Shown: positions 1 to 9,267, counted from the first letter of the stretch. The stretch: 43,493 nucleotides of DNA from a virus (IMGVR_UViG_3300037502_004045:1-43493), one strand, 5' to 3'. Numbers and translations: made by a program. Notes: generated from the letters alone by a model not told the origin.

Positions 1-1525
1 GCTGCAAGTTAACCGATATTTGATTAATCTTAGTATCGTCAATTATTCTTTTAAGGTCAATCTTTCTTGATATAGTTTCTTGAATTACAGGGTCATTAAA
101 AGTATAGGGGACGAAACTTATTAATTCCAAGTCGCTATTTCTTTTCTCTAAATTATGCTCTATTCTCTCCACAATCGCTTTATCATCTATATCTATACTG
201 TTCATATCTAATCTATTTAAAAGTGCTAAGAAGGGCAAAATAGGAGTTTTTAGCTTATACCTTGTCCTATTATTGCACCTTAATCTAAAATTATGTCTAG
301 CATTTAATAAAGCGATAGCTTTTGATTGGAGGTAAGGATTATCATAAGAATATAAATTACTTGGGTCAACTACTTCTGAATATTCAATCTTGTTATCGCT
401 GTAAACTGTTAAGGGTTTACCATACATTATGAATCGCTGAATTATAACATCATAATCATAAGGATTAGAAAACTGTACCCTACCCCCAACCTGATTATAG
501 ACTATCTCGTAATTGATATTGACTTCATCGCCTGCTGCATTCTCAAACAAAGTTTCTATTTCACTTTCTATGATATCTAAGCAAATAGAATCATCAATAT
601 AAGAAAACTCTATCCATGCAGACCGTTGACCTGCCCTTATTTGAATCTTGGCTAGGTCATTCTCTTCGTCATAGCTCTCTTGATTGATATATTGCCAGAT
701 AACCTTTCTTTCTTGTAACTCAAAAGTAGAGTATTGTACCTTTATTCCATCATGTTCAGCTATTATATCCTCTTCTTGTATCTCTCCTAATATATTATAT
801 TGCTCTAGGCTATAACCAATATCGTCATAATCATCCTCATTAAAGGGGGTTGTTAACTTTAGTAAGCCTTCATTATCTACGAATATGCTACCACATACAG
901 CTTCTACTAATAACCTCAATTCATCAAAGACCTTAACCCCTTCTTCAAATACTCGATATTTCCCAACTAGGGGATTCCCCGCTTCGTCAGTTATATCTTC
1001 AAAAGCTATTTCATAGTCCGTAAATCCCATTTTATAAGCTAATTGATGAGCTAGACTATTACTTTTATCAAGGTTATTTGATAGCCAAAAATCAACCCAA
1101 ACCTCTTGTTCTTTAAACTTAGCCTTAACCCCATCTTTTAATTTGTCGTAAATCCCAATACTAAAACTATGTTTAGTATTATCGTGAGTTCTAGGAAAAT
1201 AATCGACAAATCCTGTAAAAAGTCTTATAGTTTCATCGTTAAAAGTATCTTCAATATAGATTATATCTCCCTGCCTGATAATGGTTGCTATATCTATATT
1301 TTTATGTCTTTGAAGATTGATGTCTAGATTTGCCTCATTAGAGTTAGCTTTAGCATTGAGAGATTCTTTTTCCAATAAGATTCTAAAACCTTTTTTATCT
1401 ACATAATCAGTTATATCTAATCCGCCTTTAGATAGATTATAGATTTTAAAGATATGTTCCATTTTATTTTCTTCATCTTTAGTTAAATCCTTAAATTGTT
1501 GACTAACTTCTATAACATTATTCAT
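1..1525 (-). CDS. tail hub/tip-like protein, 3' end beyond the window
   Basis: A frame on the minus strand stays open from an ATG at 1525 to the left edge, so over 500 residues are visible and the C-terminus is missing. It follows the tape measure gene, where tail-tip or baseplate proteins sit. The N-terminal part contains a 'DITDYVDKKG' segment, then a beta-rich region with an 'RLFTGFVDYFPR' stretch, reminiscent of phage D-protein/gp27-type hub domains that begin with a ligand-defining beta domain. I infer a tail-tip hub or adaptor; it could instead be a Dit/Tal-type protein. The start is uncertain: a TTG at 1549 is in frame within a hairpin loop and the only good Shine-Dalgarno lies at 1569-1576, 43 nt before the ATG. 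Confidence 0.55.
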   Translation of the reverse strand, partial: MNNVIEVSQQFKDLTKDEENKMEHIFKIYNLSKGGLDITDYVDKKGFRILLEKESLNAKANSNEANLDINLQRHKNIDIATIIRQGDIIYIEDTFNDETIRLFTGFVDYFPRTHDNTKHSFSIGIYDKLKDGVKAKFKEQEVWVDFWLSNNLDKSNSLAHQLAYKMGFTDYEIAFEDITDEAGNPLVGKYRVFEEGVKVFDELRLLVEAVCGSIFVDNEGLLKLTTPFNEDDYDDIGYSLEQYNILGEIQEEDIIAEHDGIKVQYSTFELQERKVIWQYINQESYDEENDLAKIQIRAGQRSAWIEFSYIDDSICLDIIESEIETLFENAAGDEVNINYEIVYNQVGGRVQFSNPYDYDVIIQRFIMYGKPLTVYSDNKIEYSEVVDPSNLYSYDNPYLQSKAIALLNARHNFRLRCNNRTRYKLKTPILPFLALLNRLDMNSIDIDDKAIVERIEHNLEKRNSDLELISFVPYTFNDPVIQETISRKIDLKRIIDDTKINQISVNLQ

Positions 1526-1532
1526 AATGGAG

Positions 1533-1576
1533 ATATAAGCCCTGACCAACAGGGCTTATATTGGTATACCTCCTTT
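1533..1576 (-). promoter_or_regulatory. Shine-Dalgarno separated from its start by a perfect hairpin
   Basis: On the minus strand AAAGGAGG (1576-1569) directly follows the tape measure stop. A 12-bp perfect stem with a 5-nt loop (arms 1533-1544 and 1550-1561) then lies between it and the ATG at 1525. There is no T-run on either side, so it does not look like a terminator. If the hairpin folds, it brings the Shine-Dalgarno close to the ATG. If it stays open, the in-frame TTG at 1549 lies 19 nt away. Confidence 0.55.
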
Positions 1577-4500
1577 CTACTCTTTAGCTTTAATTTTTTC
1601 TTTCCATTCTAAAAACTCACGATACAAACTCTGTTTATTTCCATCAAAGAAATTATTATCTTTAGGTTGGTAGTAATAGTTATTGTTGATTATTTGGGTA
1701 GTTTCCCCACTTACACTAGCTCCACCATAGAACTCACTGCTACTTGTACCACTTTCACTATCGCTTTCACTTGCTACATCTGAATAATTAAAGCCTAACC
1801 CAGCTTTATTTAATTCACTTTCAAAGTCATCTAATAAACTTGTCATATTCTCTAAATCTGTGTCAATATTACCTGTAAACTCTATTGAATCAGTTTCAAA
1901 CCATTTACTAAACATATCTTGATAAACTTTAGATTCCATAAAAGCATTAATTAAGGCTTCTTTAGCATTATTATAGATAGATTCTCCCATACTAGCTGTA
2001 AAATCTAATACACTACCACTATCTAAGGCAGCACTCATAGCATTACTTAAAGAGTTCTTGACTGAATTAGCTATCTCTTGAGCCTTCTTACTAGCCTCTG
2101 TTGCAGGTAACATAGTATCAATAATCTCTTGACCAATTCCAGCCTCTTTAGCACGCTCTCTTACATTATCCCAGAAAGTATCCATAGTAGTATTATCTGC
2201 TTCTAGTTTTTTCATCTCTTCTAACATACCATCTAAGGTATAGCTAGCTGGATCACCGTTAGCATCTTTTCCTTTAAAGGTACCACCTAATAAACTATTA
2301 GCATACTCTAAAGGATTATTGCCTTCATAACCAGCTAAATTCTCCATAATTCCACCAAAGATAGTTTCAAAACCTTTATTTAGCTTATCGAATTTAATGT
2401 TATAGACTACACTAGCAAAGTTCTGTGCCATAGTGTCAAAATACCCCTTCATGCCACTAGCAAAACTAGCTATCATACTTCCACCATTAGCAAAAGTAGA
2501 GATAAATCCTTGTCGTACCTTTGACATAATGGTTACCATAGAACCTCCTGCTTCTACCATTTTTTCAGCCAATTCATCAATCTCTTCTTTATATTCAGAG
2601 GCTTTTAATCCAGAATCATCATACATTTGAGTTAATTGTTGTTTATATTGTTCTAATTTCTCCTGTCGACTTAACCACTCTATTCCTTCAAAACTTTCTA
2701 ATCTGGATATTTTGGGCATATCCTTAGAATAAGTAAATAATTTATCCATCATTGTTACATATTCATTTAACTGTTCCTTAAAAGGACCTAAATCAAATTT
2801 AAAGTCTTTAAAATCACTTCTGTCAAAAGATTTAGCTAACTTTTTAAAATCAGCCTTATTCAAATTTTGAATCTCTTTATTAAATTCTTTTAATTCTTTT
2901 AAAGGTTCCCTTGCATCTAAATCAATTAAGCTACTTATATCTTTAGTTGATTCAATTTTACTAAATTTAGCACTAATTAAAGAACCTGTATGCTGTTGAT
3001 TTCCCCAATTATCTTTTAAATATCCATGAACAAACTTCATAGGGTCTTGGATTCTATTATGCCAATCTGTAACTTTTTTAGTTCCTAAGCGTTTCCTATC
3101 TGTCTCTCCAATTTCCATAGATAATTTAGAGAATTTAAATCCTTTTCCACTTTGGAATAAAGAGATTAGTTCGTTAAATACTTCTTTTCCTTTTGCTATA
3201 TTGGTTGTTGTTGGATTAACTGAAATAGCTTTAATAATATTTTTAGCTGTATCATTAGTATATTTAGAAGTTAATTTTAATTGTTCTAGCTGTTTATTAG
3301 CTACTTCTAATTGTTTTTGATAAATAGCATCTTGTTTTTGTTTTCTAGCTTCTGCTTTTTTATCAATACTTGAACCCCAAGCACTTAATCCACCTACTAT
3401 CATCCCAATTGGTCCTGCCATACCAGCAACTGAAGATAACATTCCTCCAGCCTTACCAAGCATCCCACTTAATCCATTAGCCCCTTTGCTAATTAGTCCA
3501 TTTAAGAAGCCATCCTTTCCACCAAACTTCTCTCCAATTCCATCTAGAAAACCAACAGCTTTATTAATAGATTTACTAATCTTTTCAGGAGTAAACTTCT
3601 TCTCAAACTCTTTTCCTTTATCTATTGCTTGCTCTAATATATCAGCTATATCCTTTAGTAAATCATTTCCTAAGAAATCACCTAACTTAGATAAGCTTTG
3701 AGCAAGATTACTGGTTATATCAAAAATTTTCTGGTTAAGCTTTTCATAGTTATTTCCTGTTTCTCTAGCTGTTTGGCTAATATCTTTAGCTATTAAATTA
3801 TTATCCTGTAATTGTTTAGTATAGTCTTTAATAGCTTGTTGCATTAATTCAAAATCCTGCTTAGGGTCTCCTGTTAATTGGGTTTGGGTACTATTATTTT
3901 TTTTAAATTCTTCTTGATACTTCTCTTTATTCTTAGAGATAAATTCAGTCATTAGATTACTTTTTAAATCTTGGAGTAATTGATCACCTAAAGCTAAGTT
4001 AATATCTTGGATGTTACCACTCTCTAAGGCAGCACTAACTCCTGTGCTTAAAGCTTGCTTAACCTTATCAGCTATCTCTTGAGCTTTCTTTTCTGCTTCA
4101 GTTAGTGGAAACCAACTTTTAATAATCTCTGGATCTGCTCCAGCTTTTATTAATTTCTCTTTGATTAGCTGTTGAATTGATTCTAGATTCTGAGCTTTAT
4201 CTTTAAAGGTATTTATCTCTGCTACAATACTTTTAATTTCACCATTATCTAGCTCTCCTTTAAGAAAACCAGTAAGATTACTATTTTTAAAATCAAACCC
4301 TTTTAATTTTTGCTCAAGATTATCAAATAAATTTACTAGTTTAGTTGCTAAGCCATCTTTTCCACCTGTCAAACTATCATAGATACTAGAGGCCATATCT
4401 CCAAAAACCTTGTTAACCTGACCTTTAACTCCCTCAAAGATTGCCTCTATAATCCCTTGACCATTCATAAAGGAATTGACAAAACCATCTTTAATAGTTT

Positions 4501-6223
4501 GACCTATCTCTTGGGCTCTCTTTTCGGCTTTACTTGGTGGTAAAAAATGATCGATGATTGTATCATCAATTCCTGCAGCTTTAGCCTTATCCTTAATGGT
4601 CTTAATAACTTGATTCATTCCATTTTCAAGATTTGATAAATTCTTCATTTCTTCAAAAAGATTATCTAAGTTACTATCATTGACTAAATTAACTGCATAT
4701 TCAGTAGGATTAGCTATCTTTTTAGGGTCACTTGCCTTGAATTTAAGGGCTAAGTTAGCAAAGGTTTCTTTGAACTTTTGATTAAGCTTATCTAAGTATT
4801 TAGTATTAAAAACTTCGGCAAGTCGCTTTTTTAAATCATCAAAGTAACTTTTAGCACCTTTAGCAAAGGAGATAAGTGGATTATCACCTTGAGTTAGGTT
4901 GCTTGAAAAGCTATCTTTGACTTTGGCTGCCAAGTCATTAAAAGCTTTAGCCAATTTAGGTAATGCTTTAGTTGCCTCTTCGAAGTTTAAATTGCTAAGC
5001 TCATCTCGAGATTTTTTAAGATCATCACTAATTTTTTCTGAGCCTTCCCCTATATTATCAGCAAATCCAGAGACAGCATCTACTCCTATAGCAAAACCAG
5101 CTTCTAAATCACTATAATCAAGATTAGTAATATCGCCTTCTACCTTAGCAAGCTGTATAACAGTATCACCTATCTTATTAGCTCCATCCATAATCCCTTT
5201 ACCAAAGCCATTAATTCCATTACCGGCTTCTTTAAGTGATGAAGCTAAACTTCCAAAGGGCTTTTTACCCAAAACTTCTATTCCCCCTAAGGCATCTCCT
5301 AAGCCAGATATCATTCCACCAATAGTTTTAACTAAAGCTCCAGTTATATTTACTAAAAGCTCTCCTACCTTCAAAATAATATTAGTTAACTCAATAATTG
5401 AACTGGCTAAAATCTGGAAAACTACCATTAAAGGATTGATTATTGGCTTGAGCATTGAAAGCAATGCTTGACCGATTCCTCCAATAATTTTAACCAACCC
5501 TCCAAAAGACTTATACAAAATACCAACAGACTTAAAGAATACTTCACTTAACCATAATAATGTAACACCTAATGCCTTTAAGATAGGAAATAAAGCTTGA
5601 ATTACTGGTTTTAAAACAGCTGCTAAAACCTTAGCTAAAGCTTTAATAATTGGATTTAAAGTCTTAAAGATAACATTGACCAAAGACATCAAAGGTCTGA
5701 TAATCTCACCTATTGCATCAGCTAAATCTTCTAAGTATAAATTAATTACTTCTATGATGTCATTAAAGGCTTTAGAATTTAATAAAAGTCCAGCAAAAGC
5801 TCCAGCTACTGCTCCAACTGGACCTGTTAAACCTAAAAGTTGAGTCATATCTACCATACTTTGAGCAATTGGCATCTGTCCTAAAAGAACTTGACCTACA
5901 TTCTTTTGTGTTGATTGTATATTTTGAGTATCATTAACAGTAGCTTGGCTTTGATTATTACCTAAAGGTATGCCATTTAGAGTTGCTATTCTATTAAAAA
6001 AGTCTACAGCACTATCTCTAAGTTTGGTTAAGGCAGTATTTAATCTTAAGGCAGATTTAGTTAACAGCTGCTGAACTTGATCAAGTTTTTTAGTAGTATT
6101 GATTAGATTCATAAAGACTCTTTCTACCTCTTGAGCTGCTGCTTTAACTTTGTTAATTACAGTAGCCATAGTTAACATCTCTTTTTTAGCCATCTGAATT
6201 ATCTCTAAAGTAGCTGTATCCAT
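1577..6223 (-). CDS. tail tape measure protein of the long-tail module (1548 aa)
   Basis: Very long protein with helical, Ala/Lys/Leu-rich sequence, hydrophobic Gly-rich stretches (about residues 115-150 and 170-330) and coiled-coil segments, as in siphovirus tape measures that set tail length and later pass through the membrane. It lies directly downstream of tail tube and G/GT chaperone genes, the standard order. It has an internal repeat of about 200 residues seen at least three times, each including a '(P)xxEAxKKAQEI' signature (near residues 565, 710 and 1390), which implies growth by duplication. By the usual rule of about 1.5 angstrom per residue it predicts a tail near 230 nm (inference). 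Start ATG at 6223 has an AGGAGGTGG ribosome site. A terminator-like hairpin lies just upstream. Confidence 0.9.
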   Translation of the reverse strand: MDTATLEIIQMAKKEMLTMATVINKVKAAAQEVERVFMNLINTTKKLDQVQQLLTKSALRLNTALTKLRDSAVDFFNRIATLNGIPLGNNQSQATVNDTQNIQSTQKNVGQVLLGQMPIAQSMVDMTQLLGLTGPVGAVAGAFAGLLLNSKAFNDIIEVINLYLEDLADAIGEIIRPLMSLVNVIFKTLNPIIKALAKVLAAVLKPVIQALFPILKALGVTLLWLSEVFFKSVGILYKSFGGLVKIIGGIGQALLSMLKPIINPLMVVFQILASSIIELTNIILKVGELLVNITGALVKTIGGMISGLGDALGGIEVLGKKPFGSLASSLKEAGNGINGFGKGIMDGANKIGDTVIQLAKVEGDITNLDYSDLEAGFAIGVDAVSGFADNIGEGSEKISDDLKKSRDELSNLNFEEATKALPKLAKAFNDLAAKVKDSFSSNLTQGDNPLISFAKGAKSYFDDLKKRLAEVFNTKYLDKLNQKFKETFANLALKFKASDPKKIANPTEYAVNLVNDSNLDNLFEEMKNLSNLENGMNQVIKTIKDKAKAAGIDDTIIDHFLPPSKAEKRAQEIGQTIKDGFVNSFMNGQGIIEAIFEGVKGQVNKVFGDMASSIYDSLTGGKDGLATKLVNLFDNLEQKLKGFDFKNSNLTGFLKGELDNGEIKSIVAEINTFKDKAQNLESIQQLIKEKLIKAGADPEIIKSWFPLTEAEKKAQEIADKVKQALSTGVSAALESGNIQDINLALGDQLLQDLKSNLMTEFISKNKEKYQEEFKKNNSTQTQLTGDPKQDFELMQQAIKDYTKQLQDNNLIAKDISQTARETGNNYEKLNQKIFDITSNLAQSLSKLGDFLGNDLLKDIADILEQAIDKGKEFEKKFTPEKISKSINKAVGFLDGIGEKFGGKDGFLNGLISKGANGLSGMLGKAGGMLSSVAGMAGPIGMIVGGLSAWGSSIDKKAEARKQKQDAIYQKQLEVANKQLEQLKLTSKYTNDTAKNIIKAISVNPTTTNIAKGKEVFNELISLFQSGKGFKFSKLSMEIGETDRKRLGTKKVTDWHNRIQDPMKFVHGYLKDNWGNQQHTGSLISAKFSKIESTKDISSLIDLDAREPLKELKEFNKEIQNLNKADFKKLAKSFDRSDFKDFKFDLGPFKEQLNEYVTMMDKLFTYSKDMPKISRLESFEGIEWLSRQEKLEQYKQQLTQMYDDSGLKASEYKEEIDELAEKMVEAGGSMVTIMSKVRQGFISTFANGGSMIASFASGMKGYFDTMAQNFASVVYNIKFDKLNKGFETIFGGIMENLAGYEGNNPLEYANSLLGGTFKGKDANGDPASYTLDGMLEEMKKLEADNTTMDTFWDNVRERAKEAGIGQEIIDTMLPATEASKKAQEIANSVKNSLSNAMSAALDSGSVLDFTASMGESIYNNAKEALINAFMESKVYQDMFSKWFETDSIEFTGNIDTDLENMTSLLDDFESELNKAGLGFNYSDVASESDSESGTSSSEFYGGASVSGETTQIINNNYYYQPKDNNFFDGNKQSLYREFLEWKEKIKAKE

Positions 6224-6244
6224 CCTTCCACCTCCTATTTTTAT

Positions 6245-6272
6245 AAAAAAGAGGGCAACTTAAAAGTCGCCC
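6245..6272 (-). terminator. terminator or attenuator between chaperone and tape measure genes
   Basis: On the minus strand a 9-bp stem (GGGCGACTT with AAGTTGCCC, one G-U pair) is followed by CTCTTTTTTA. It sits just after the frameshift-extension stop at 6273 and before the tape measure gene. Partial termination here would lower tape measure mRNA relative to tail tube mRNA. Confidence 0.7.
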
Positions 6273-6940
6273 TTAGCTATTTTTACTTCTTTCTTGTTTT
6301 TTAGAGATTGCTTTATTTAGGTTGCCAATTATTAAGAAGATCCGATCTAATAAAGGGGCAGATTGTTCATAAAATCCACCTTGATAAGGTAGAAATTGTA
6401 ATTCAAGCTGCCCATTAAAGTTACAACGGCACATCTGTCTAACTTCAACAATCTCTTTGATAATCTGATTAATCTCAGAATCTTTAGTTGATTTTCCTTG
6501 GACATAAAGTCTACAGGCTGTCTCAACCTTCTCTTCTTCTTCAGCTTTAAATCTTAGTCTTTTTTTTCTTCTACTTCATCTTTAACCGCCATATTATTAG
6601 CTTTACGAACTTCTAAAAGTACTTTATCAAATAAATCCCCTAACTCTTTATCCTGTTGGATATTAGTAAAGGTTATCGCCTTATCAGAGCTCCATTCAAC
6701 AATCTGCTTTGCCAAAATCAATAGATCTGGATCCTTTCTGGAGTCATACTCATCTAATTCCATAGTGAAGTTATTACCATGACCATTTGAAGTAATCTTC
6801 TTAGGTGCTCTTAAATTCTCTATCTTCTTTCTAAAACCATACTCCATTCTTGCTTCAGCCTTGATAAAACGATCACTTTGAGTATCCTCTACAATAATTA
6901 CATCATTGATAACCTCTACTTTAATTCTCTCTTCTGCCAT
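6273..6940 (-). CDS. tail assembly chaperone GT, made by -1 frameshift
   Basis: The 128-residue G frame (6554-6940) ends in glutamate/lysine codons and a run of eight A. A -1 slip on the heptamer A AAA AAA (6566-6560) moves ribosomes into a frame that stays open for 95 more codons to a TAA at 6273-6275. The result is a G-T fusion of about 222 residues. The extension contains 'GNLNKAIS' near its end and a Cys-x-Cys pair. In lambda-like siphoviruses the G and GT products hold the tape measure and recruit tail tube subunits. Position between tail tube and tape measure genes fits exactly. The slip itself is inferred from the sequence. Confidence 0.8.
6554..6940 (-). CDS. tail assembly chaperone G (zero-frame product, 128 aa)
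   Basis: Small acidic protein directly downstream of the tail tube gene and upstream of the tape measure gene, matching the lambda gpG position and size class. Start ATG at 6940 is preceded on the minus strand by AGGAGGTTATATAA. It ends 'EEVEEKKD' at a UAA three codons after the slippery A-run. Most ribosomes should make this short form and a minority the GT form. I recognise it mainly by position and the frameshift architecture, since such chaperones diverge strongly in sequence. Confidence 0.8.
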   Translation of the reverse strand: MAEERIKVEVINDVIIVEDTQSDRFIKAEARMEYGFRKKIENLRAPKKITSNGHGNNFTMELDEYDSRKDPDLLILAKQIVEWSSDKAITFTNIQQDKELGDLFDKVLLEVRKANNMAVKDEVEEKKD

Positions 6941-6959
6941 TTATATAACCTCCTAAAGA

Positions 6960-7934
6960 TTAATATTTAGTTGAAATAAGGTCTTTAATACTAACTTCCA
7001 TTACAGTAGCTGTACTAGCATCATATAAAGCTGATCCATTGATACTTAAGGTGATCTTATCTGGACCATCCACTGGACTACTTGATTCAGTTAATTTTAC
7101 CTTAGGTAAGTTAACTACTATACCATTAGCAAGCTCTACTTTTAAATCAGTATAAGTATTATTCTTCATCATATCTTTAAGTTGCATATACTTAGTCTTA
7201 TCAAATTTAGCTTGGAAATCAAAAGTAAGCTCTGAACCTTGAGCAGTTAAATCTCTACGGTAGATATCATTTAATCCACGGTCATCATCATCAAAGTTAT
7301 TGCTTAAAGATAAGTTAAACTCATCAACAATGCCCTCATAAGCTGCTCCACCTAAAGTAATCTTTGTCCCATAAGCATACAGCTTCTTATCAACATCTGC
7401 TAATTCACTTACTGTAACACTAGCCTTTGGATCTCCAGTTAAAATCTCATCCTCTAATCCTAAGACATTTAAACTAGCAGTAATATAAGCTTTTTTAGCA
7501 ATTGATAAATCCAAACTATTAATCTTACAACCAATATACTTCTCATAATAATCTTCATCAGTTAAGTTTTTGATGATTGTTGCTGAGTTAGTAACGTTAT
7601 TATCTACTGTAAATGAGTGGAGATACTCTCCAGTCGCTGCTCCTGAGTCATCAGTTAAAGCTATTGGCTCAGTCTTTTCAGTTAGACCAGCTAATTTTAG
7701 AATTGGTACTAAGCTATCCTTAGTTAACTCCAATCCAATCTCACCACCACAGTTAATAGATGTGACTATCTCATCAGTTACAAATCTTTGACCAGTTAAA
7801 GCTTCAGATTGTTGGCTTTCCACCTCCGAATTCATACTATTAGAAGTTGCTAGATATTTAGTAAATATAGTAGCTTCCTCTTTAGGATTTGTTTGTAAAC
7901 CTATTAAGGTCTCTGAATTTCTTCCTATTGCCAT
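6960..7934 (-). CDS. major tail tube protein, siphovirus type (324 aa)
   Basis: Beta-rich protein of the size and composition of long-tail phage tube subunits, which polymerise as rings into the tail tube around the tape measure. It starts 'MAIGRNSETLIG' and includes an 'EFNLSLSNNFDDDDRG' segment in the middle and a C-terminal strand-rich domain. Position between the tail terminator and chaperone genes agrees. It is unlike the 135-aa tube protein of the right-hand contractile module, so the two modules encode separate tubes. ATG at 7934 has an AGGAAGGATGAG ribosome site. It is separated by a single base from the upstream gene, so translational coupling is likely. Confidence 0.8.
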   Translation of the reverse strand: MAIGRNSETLIGLQTNPKEEATIFTKYLATSNSMNSEVESQQSEALTGQRFVTDEIVTSINCGGEIGLELTKDSLVPILKLAGLTEKTEPIALTDDSGAATGEYLHSFTVDNNVTNSATIIKNLTDEDYYEKYIGCKINSLDLSIAKKAYITASLNVLGLEDEILTGDPKASVTVSELADVDKKLYAYGTKITLGGAAYEGIVDEFNLSLSNNFDDDDRGLNDIYRRDLTAQGSELTFDFQAKFDKTKYMQLKDMMKNNTYTDLKVELANGIVVNLPKVKLTESSSPVDGPDKITLSINGSALYDASTATVMEVSIKDLISTKY

Positions 7935-7935
7935 C

Positions 7936-8334
7936 TTATCTCATCCTTCCTGTAATTATAATTTTAGCAACAAAGTTTAAATTATTGCTATCATTTCTGT
8001 CTATATATTCTGCCTTGATACTAAAGGACAGGACAGAACCATTTAAGGTTTTATTAGCTCTTAAGGTATCAATAATCGATTCTACATTATCAATAAAGCC
8101 TGACATATCATTATTTATAGTTGTTTCTTCCAAGTAATAACAGTTAATTTCAAAGAGCTTATTATCACTATGTTGATCTATTGCTTCACTATCCTCAACT
8201 AAGTTCACTGCTTCATAACAGATTGCAGGATAGTCTGAAGGGGTAAACAAATTATATCGTGTTATTCCACTACTGTTTATTTGATTATTAGCAGTAATAA
8301 TCGAATTTAAATTATTGATTAAATAAATCATCAT
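7936..8334 (-). CDS. tail terminator/completion-like protein (132 aa)
   Basis: First gene of the left tail module. Its size, alpha/beta character and place just upstream of the tail tube gene match the tail terminator (gpU/DUF3168-like) that caps the finished tube and normally contacts the head. It starts 'MMIYLINNLNSIITAN' and ends 'KIIITGRMR'. The assignment is by context; I see no diagnostic motif. If right, the module opens with a cap protein and has no head genes before it, as in F-type pyocin clusters. A GAGGTGG ribosome site precedes the ATG. Confidence 0.55.
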   Translation of the reverse strand: MMIYLINNLNSIITANNQINSSGITRYNLFTPSDYPAICYEAVNLVEDSEAIDQHSDNKLFEINCYYLEETTINNDMSGFIDNVESIIDTLRANKTLNGSVLSFSIKAEYIDRNDSNNLNFVAKIIITGRMR

Positions 8335-8464
8335 TGACTTCCACCTCTTTAATTTTGATAAGCCTAGTATAAGAATAACAGACTTTTGTTAAAAATAATT
8401 ACATTAAAATTACTTGAATATTACTTTTAAAACTTTAGATAATATCAAAGAAAGTAATTGTTCT

Positions 8465-8623
8465 TTATTTATCCTTATCAACTTTTAAAGTAAAGTAGCT
8501 ATCTTCATTTAAGAGATAGACAGGAATCTCTTTATTATCCTTACAATCCTTCTGGTAATAAGAAGTCTTTAATAAATATCTTAAAGCAACAATTAAAGTA
8601 ATCATTAAAAACACTAATATCAA
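8465..8623 (-). CDS. small single-span membrane protein (52 aa)
   Basis: Starts at a TTG (8623) overlapping the stop of the preceding small gene by 4 bases, with GAGGGGG upstream. The N-terminus is a hydrophobic segment (about residues 2-16), followed by a charged tail with 'KDCKDNKEIPVYLLN'. I do not recognise a family. With its neighbour it occupies the place where terminase, portal and capsid genes usually lie. It may be a small membrane-active protein, but nothing in the sequence shows its role. About 130 nt without a gene follow (8335-8464), probably holding the promoter and leader of the tail genes. Confidence 0.5.
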   Translation of the reverse strand: MILVFLMITLIVALRYLLKTSYYQKDCKDNKEIPVYLLNEDSYFTLKVDKDK

Positions 8624-8784
8624 TTCAATTCCCCCTCTTCTACTAAATAATTTTTAATTCCAAAATAAGCTATAGATAATCCATAATTAAATAAAAAGGG
8701 TGTCCCTAAAAGCTTTAAAGGCAATGTCCCAATTAAAGCAAAAGATAAATATTTGAGTAAACCTAATATAATCACCTTCATCAT
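8620..8784 (-). CDS. small hydrophobic protein (54 aa)
   Basis: ATG-ATG start at 8784/8781 behind an AAGGAGG ribosome site, ten bases after the upstream regulator gene. Most of the protein is hydrophobic ('VIILGLLKYLSFALIG', then 'LFNYGLSIAYFGI'), giving one or two membrane spans, and it ends 'VEEGELN'. The next small gene starts inside its stop codon. The strong ribosome site and coupled pair make it likely to be real. Function is unknown. It is too small to be confident of a holin role. Confidence 0.55.
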   Translation of the reverse strand: MMKVIILGLLKYLSFALIGTLPLKLLGTPFLFNYGLSIAYFGIKNYLVEEGELN

Positions 8785-8793
8785 TATTCCTCC

Positions 8794-9243
8794 TTAAGAA
8801 CAGACTCTATACTCTTTGACCATCCCTAAAATCTCCATCAATTGATCCAATAACTCCCTTTTCTTATTGGCAACTGTACTCTCTGCTAAACATAAGTTGG
8901 CTGCTACCTCCCTAATTGTATAATTCTCCTTACAATAAGAGAGTTCTAAGAGCTCATACTCTTCTTGATTTAAGGTACTTAAAGCACTTTGAAGGTTCTT
9001 TTTAAGTAATTCTAACTGCTTTAGACGCCTTTCTGCTAAGTCTTTCTTGAGGTTAAAGATTTCTACACTTCTATTAATCTCATTATTCTTACCTGTATTG
9101 ACCTTGGAATAATCAGTTGCTAACAAACTAAACTCCTCATTAACCTTTCTTCTTTCAATCTCTATTTTAGTATCTAGCCTTTCTGAAAAATACTCCCATA
9201 AGATCTTCTTTAGCTCTCTTCTTAGCTCTTTAGAATCCATCAA
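8794..9243 (-). CDS. ArpU/sigma-region-4-like phage late transcription regulator
   Basis: 149-residue protein with a long charged coiled-coil N-terminal half and a C-terminal helix-turn-helix ('LSYCKENYTIREVAANLCLAES', given in part) resembling sigma-70 region 4. This is the arrangement of ArpU/RinA-type regulators that switch on late genes in Gram-positive phages. It lies at the boundary between replication genes and the tail module, the usual place. A strong terminator stands just upstream (9268-9301), so it has its own promoter or is read by readthrough. I infer that it activates the left tail genes; whether it also acts on the right-hand tail operon is unknown. Confidence 0.7.
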   Translation of the reverse strand: MMDSKELRRELKKILWEYFSERLDTKIEIERRKVNEEFSLLATDYSKVNTGKNNEINRSVEIFNLKKDLAERRLKQLELLKKNLQSALSTLNQEEYELLELSYCKENYTIREVAANLCLAESTVANKKRELLDQLMEILGMVKEYRVCS

Positions 9244-9267
9244 AAAAGCCCCCTTTTTAATTAAAAA

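Noticed and set aside
2433-5117. Plus-strand open frames inside the left tape measure gene
   Set aside because: They mirror a well-supported long gene on the minus strand and lack ribosome sites.
8465-8784. Holin pair for the left module
   Set aside because: The proteins are only 52 and 54 residues long with no family pattern, and they lie upstream of the tail genes, not at the end. Recorded as unknown membrane proteins.
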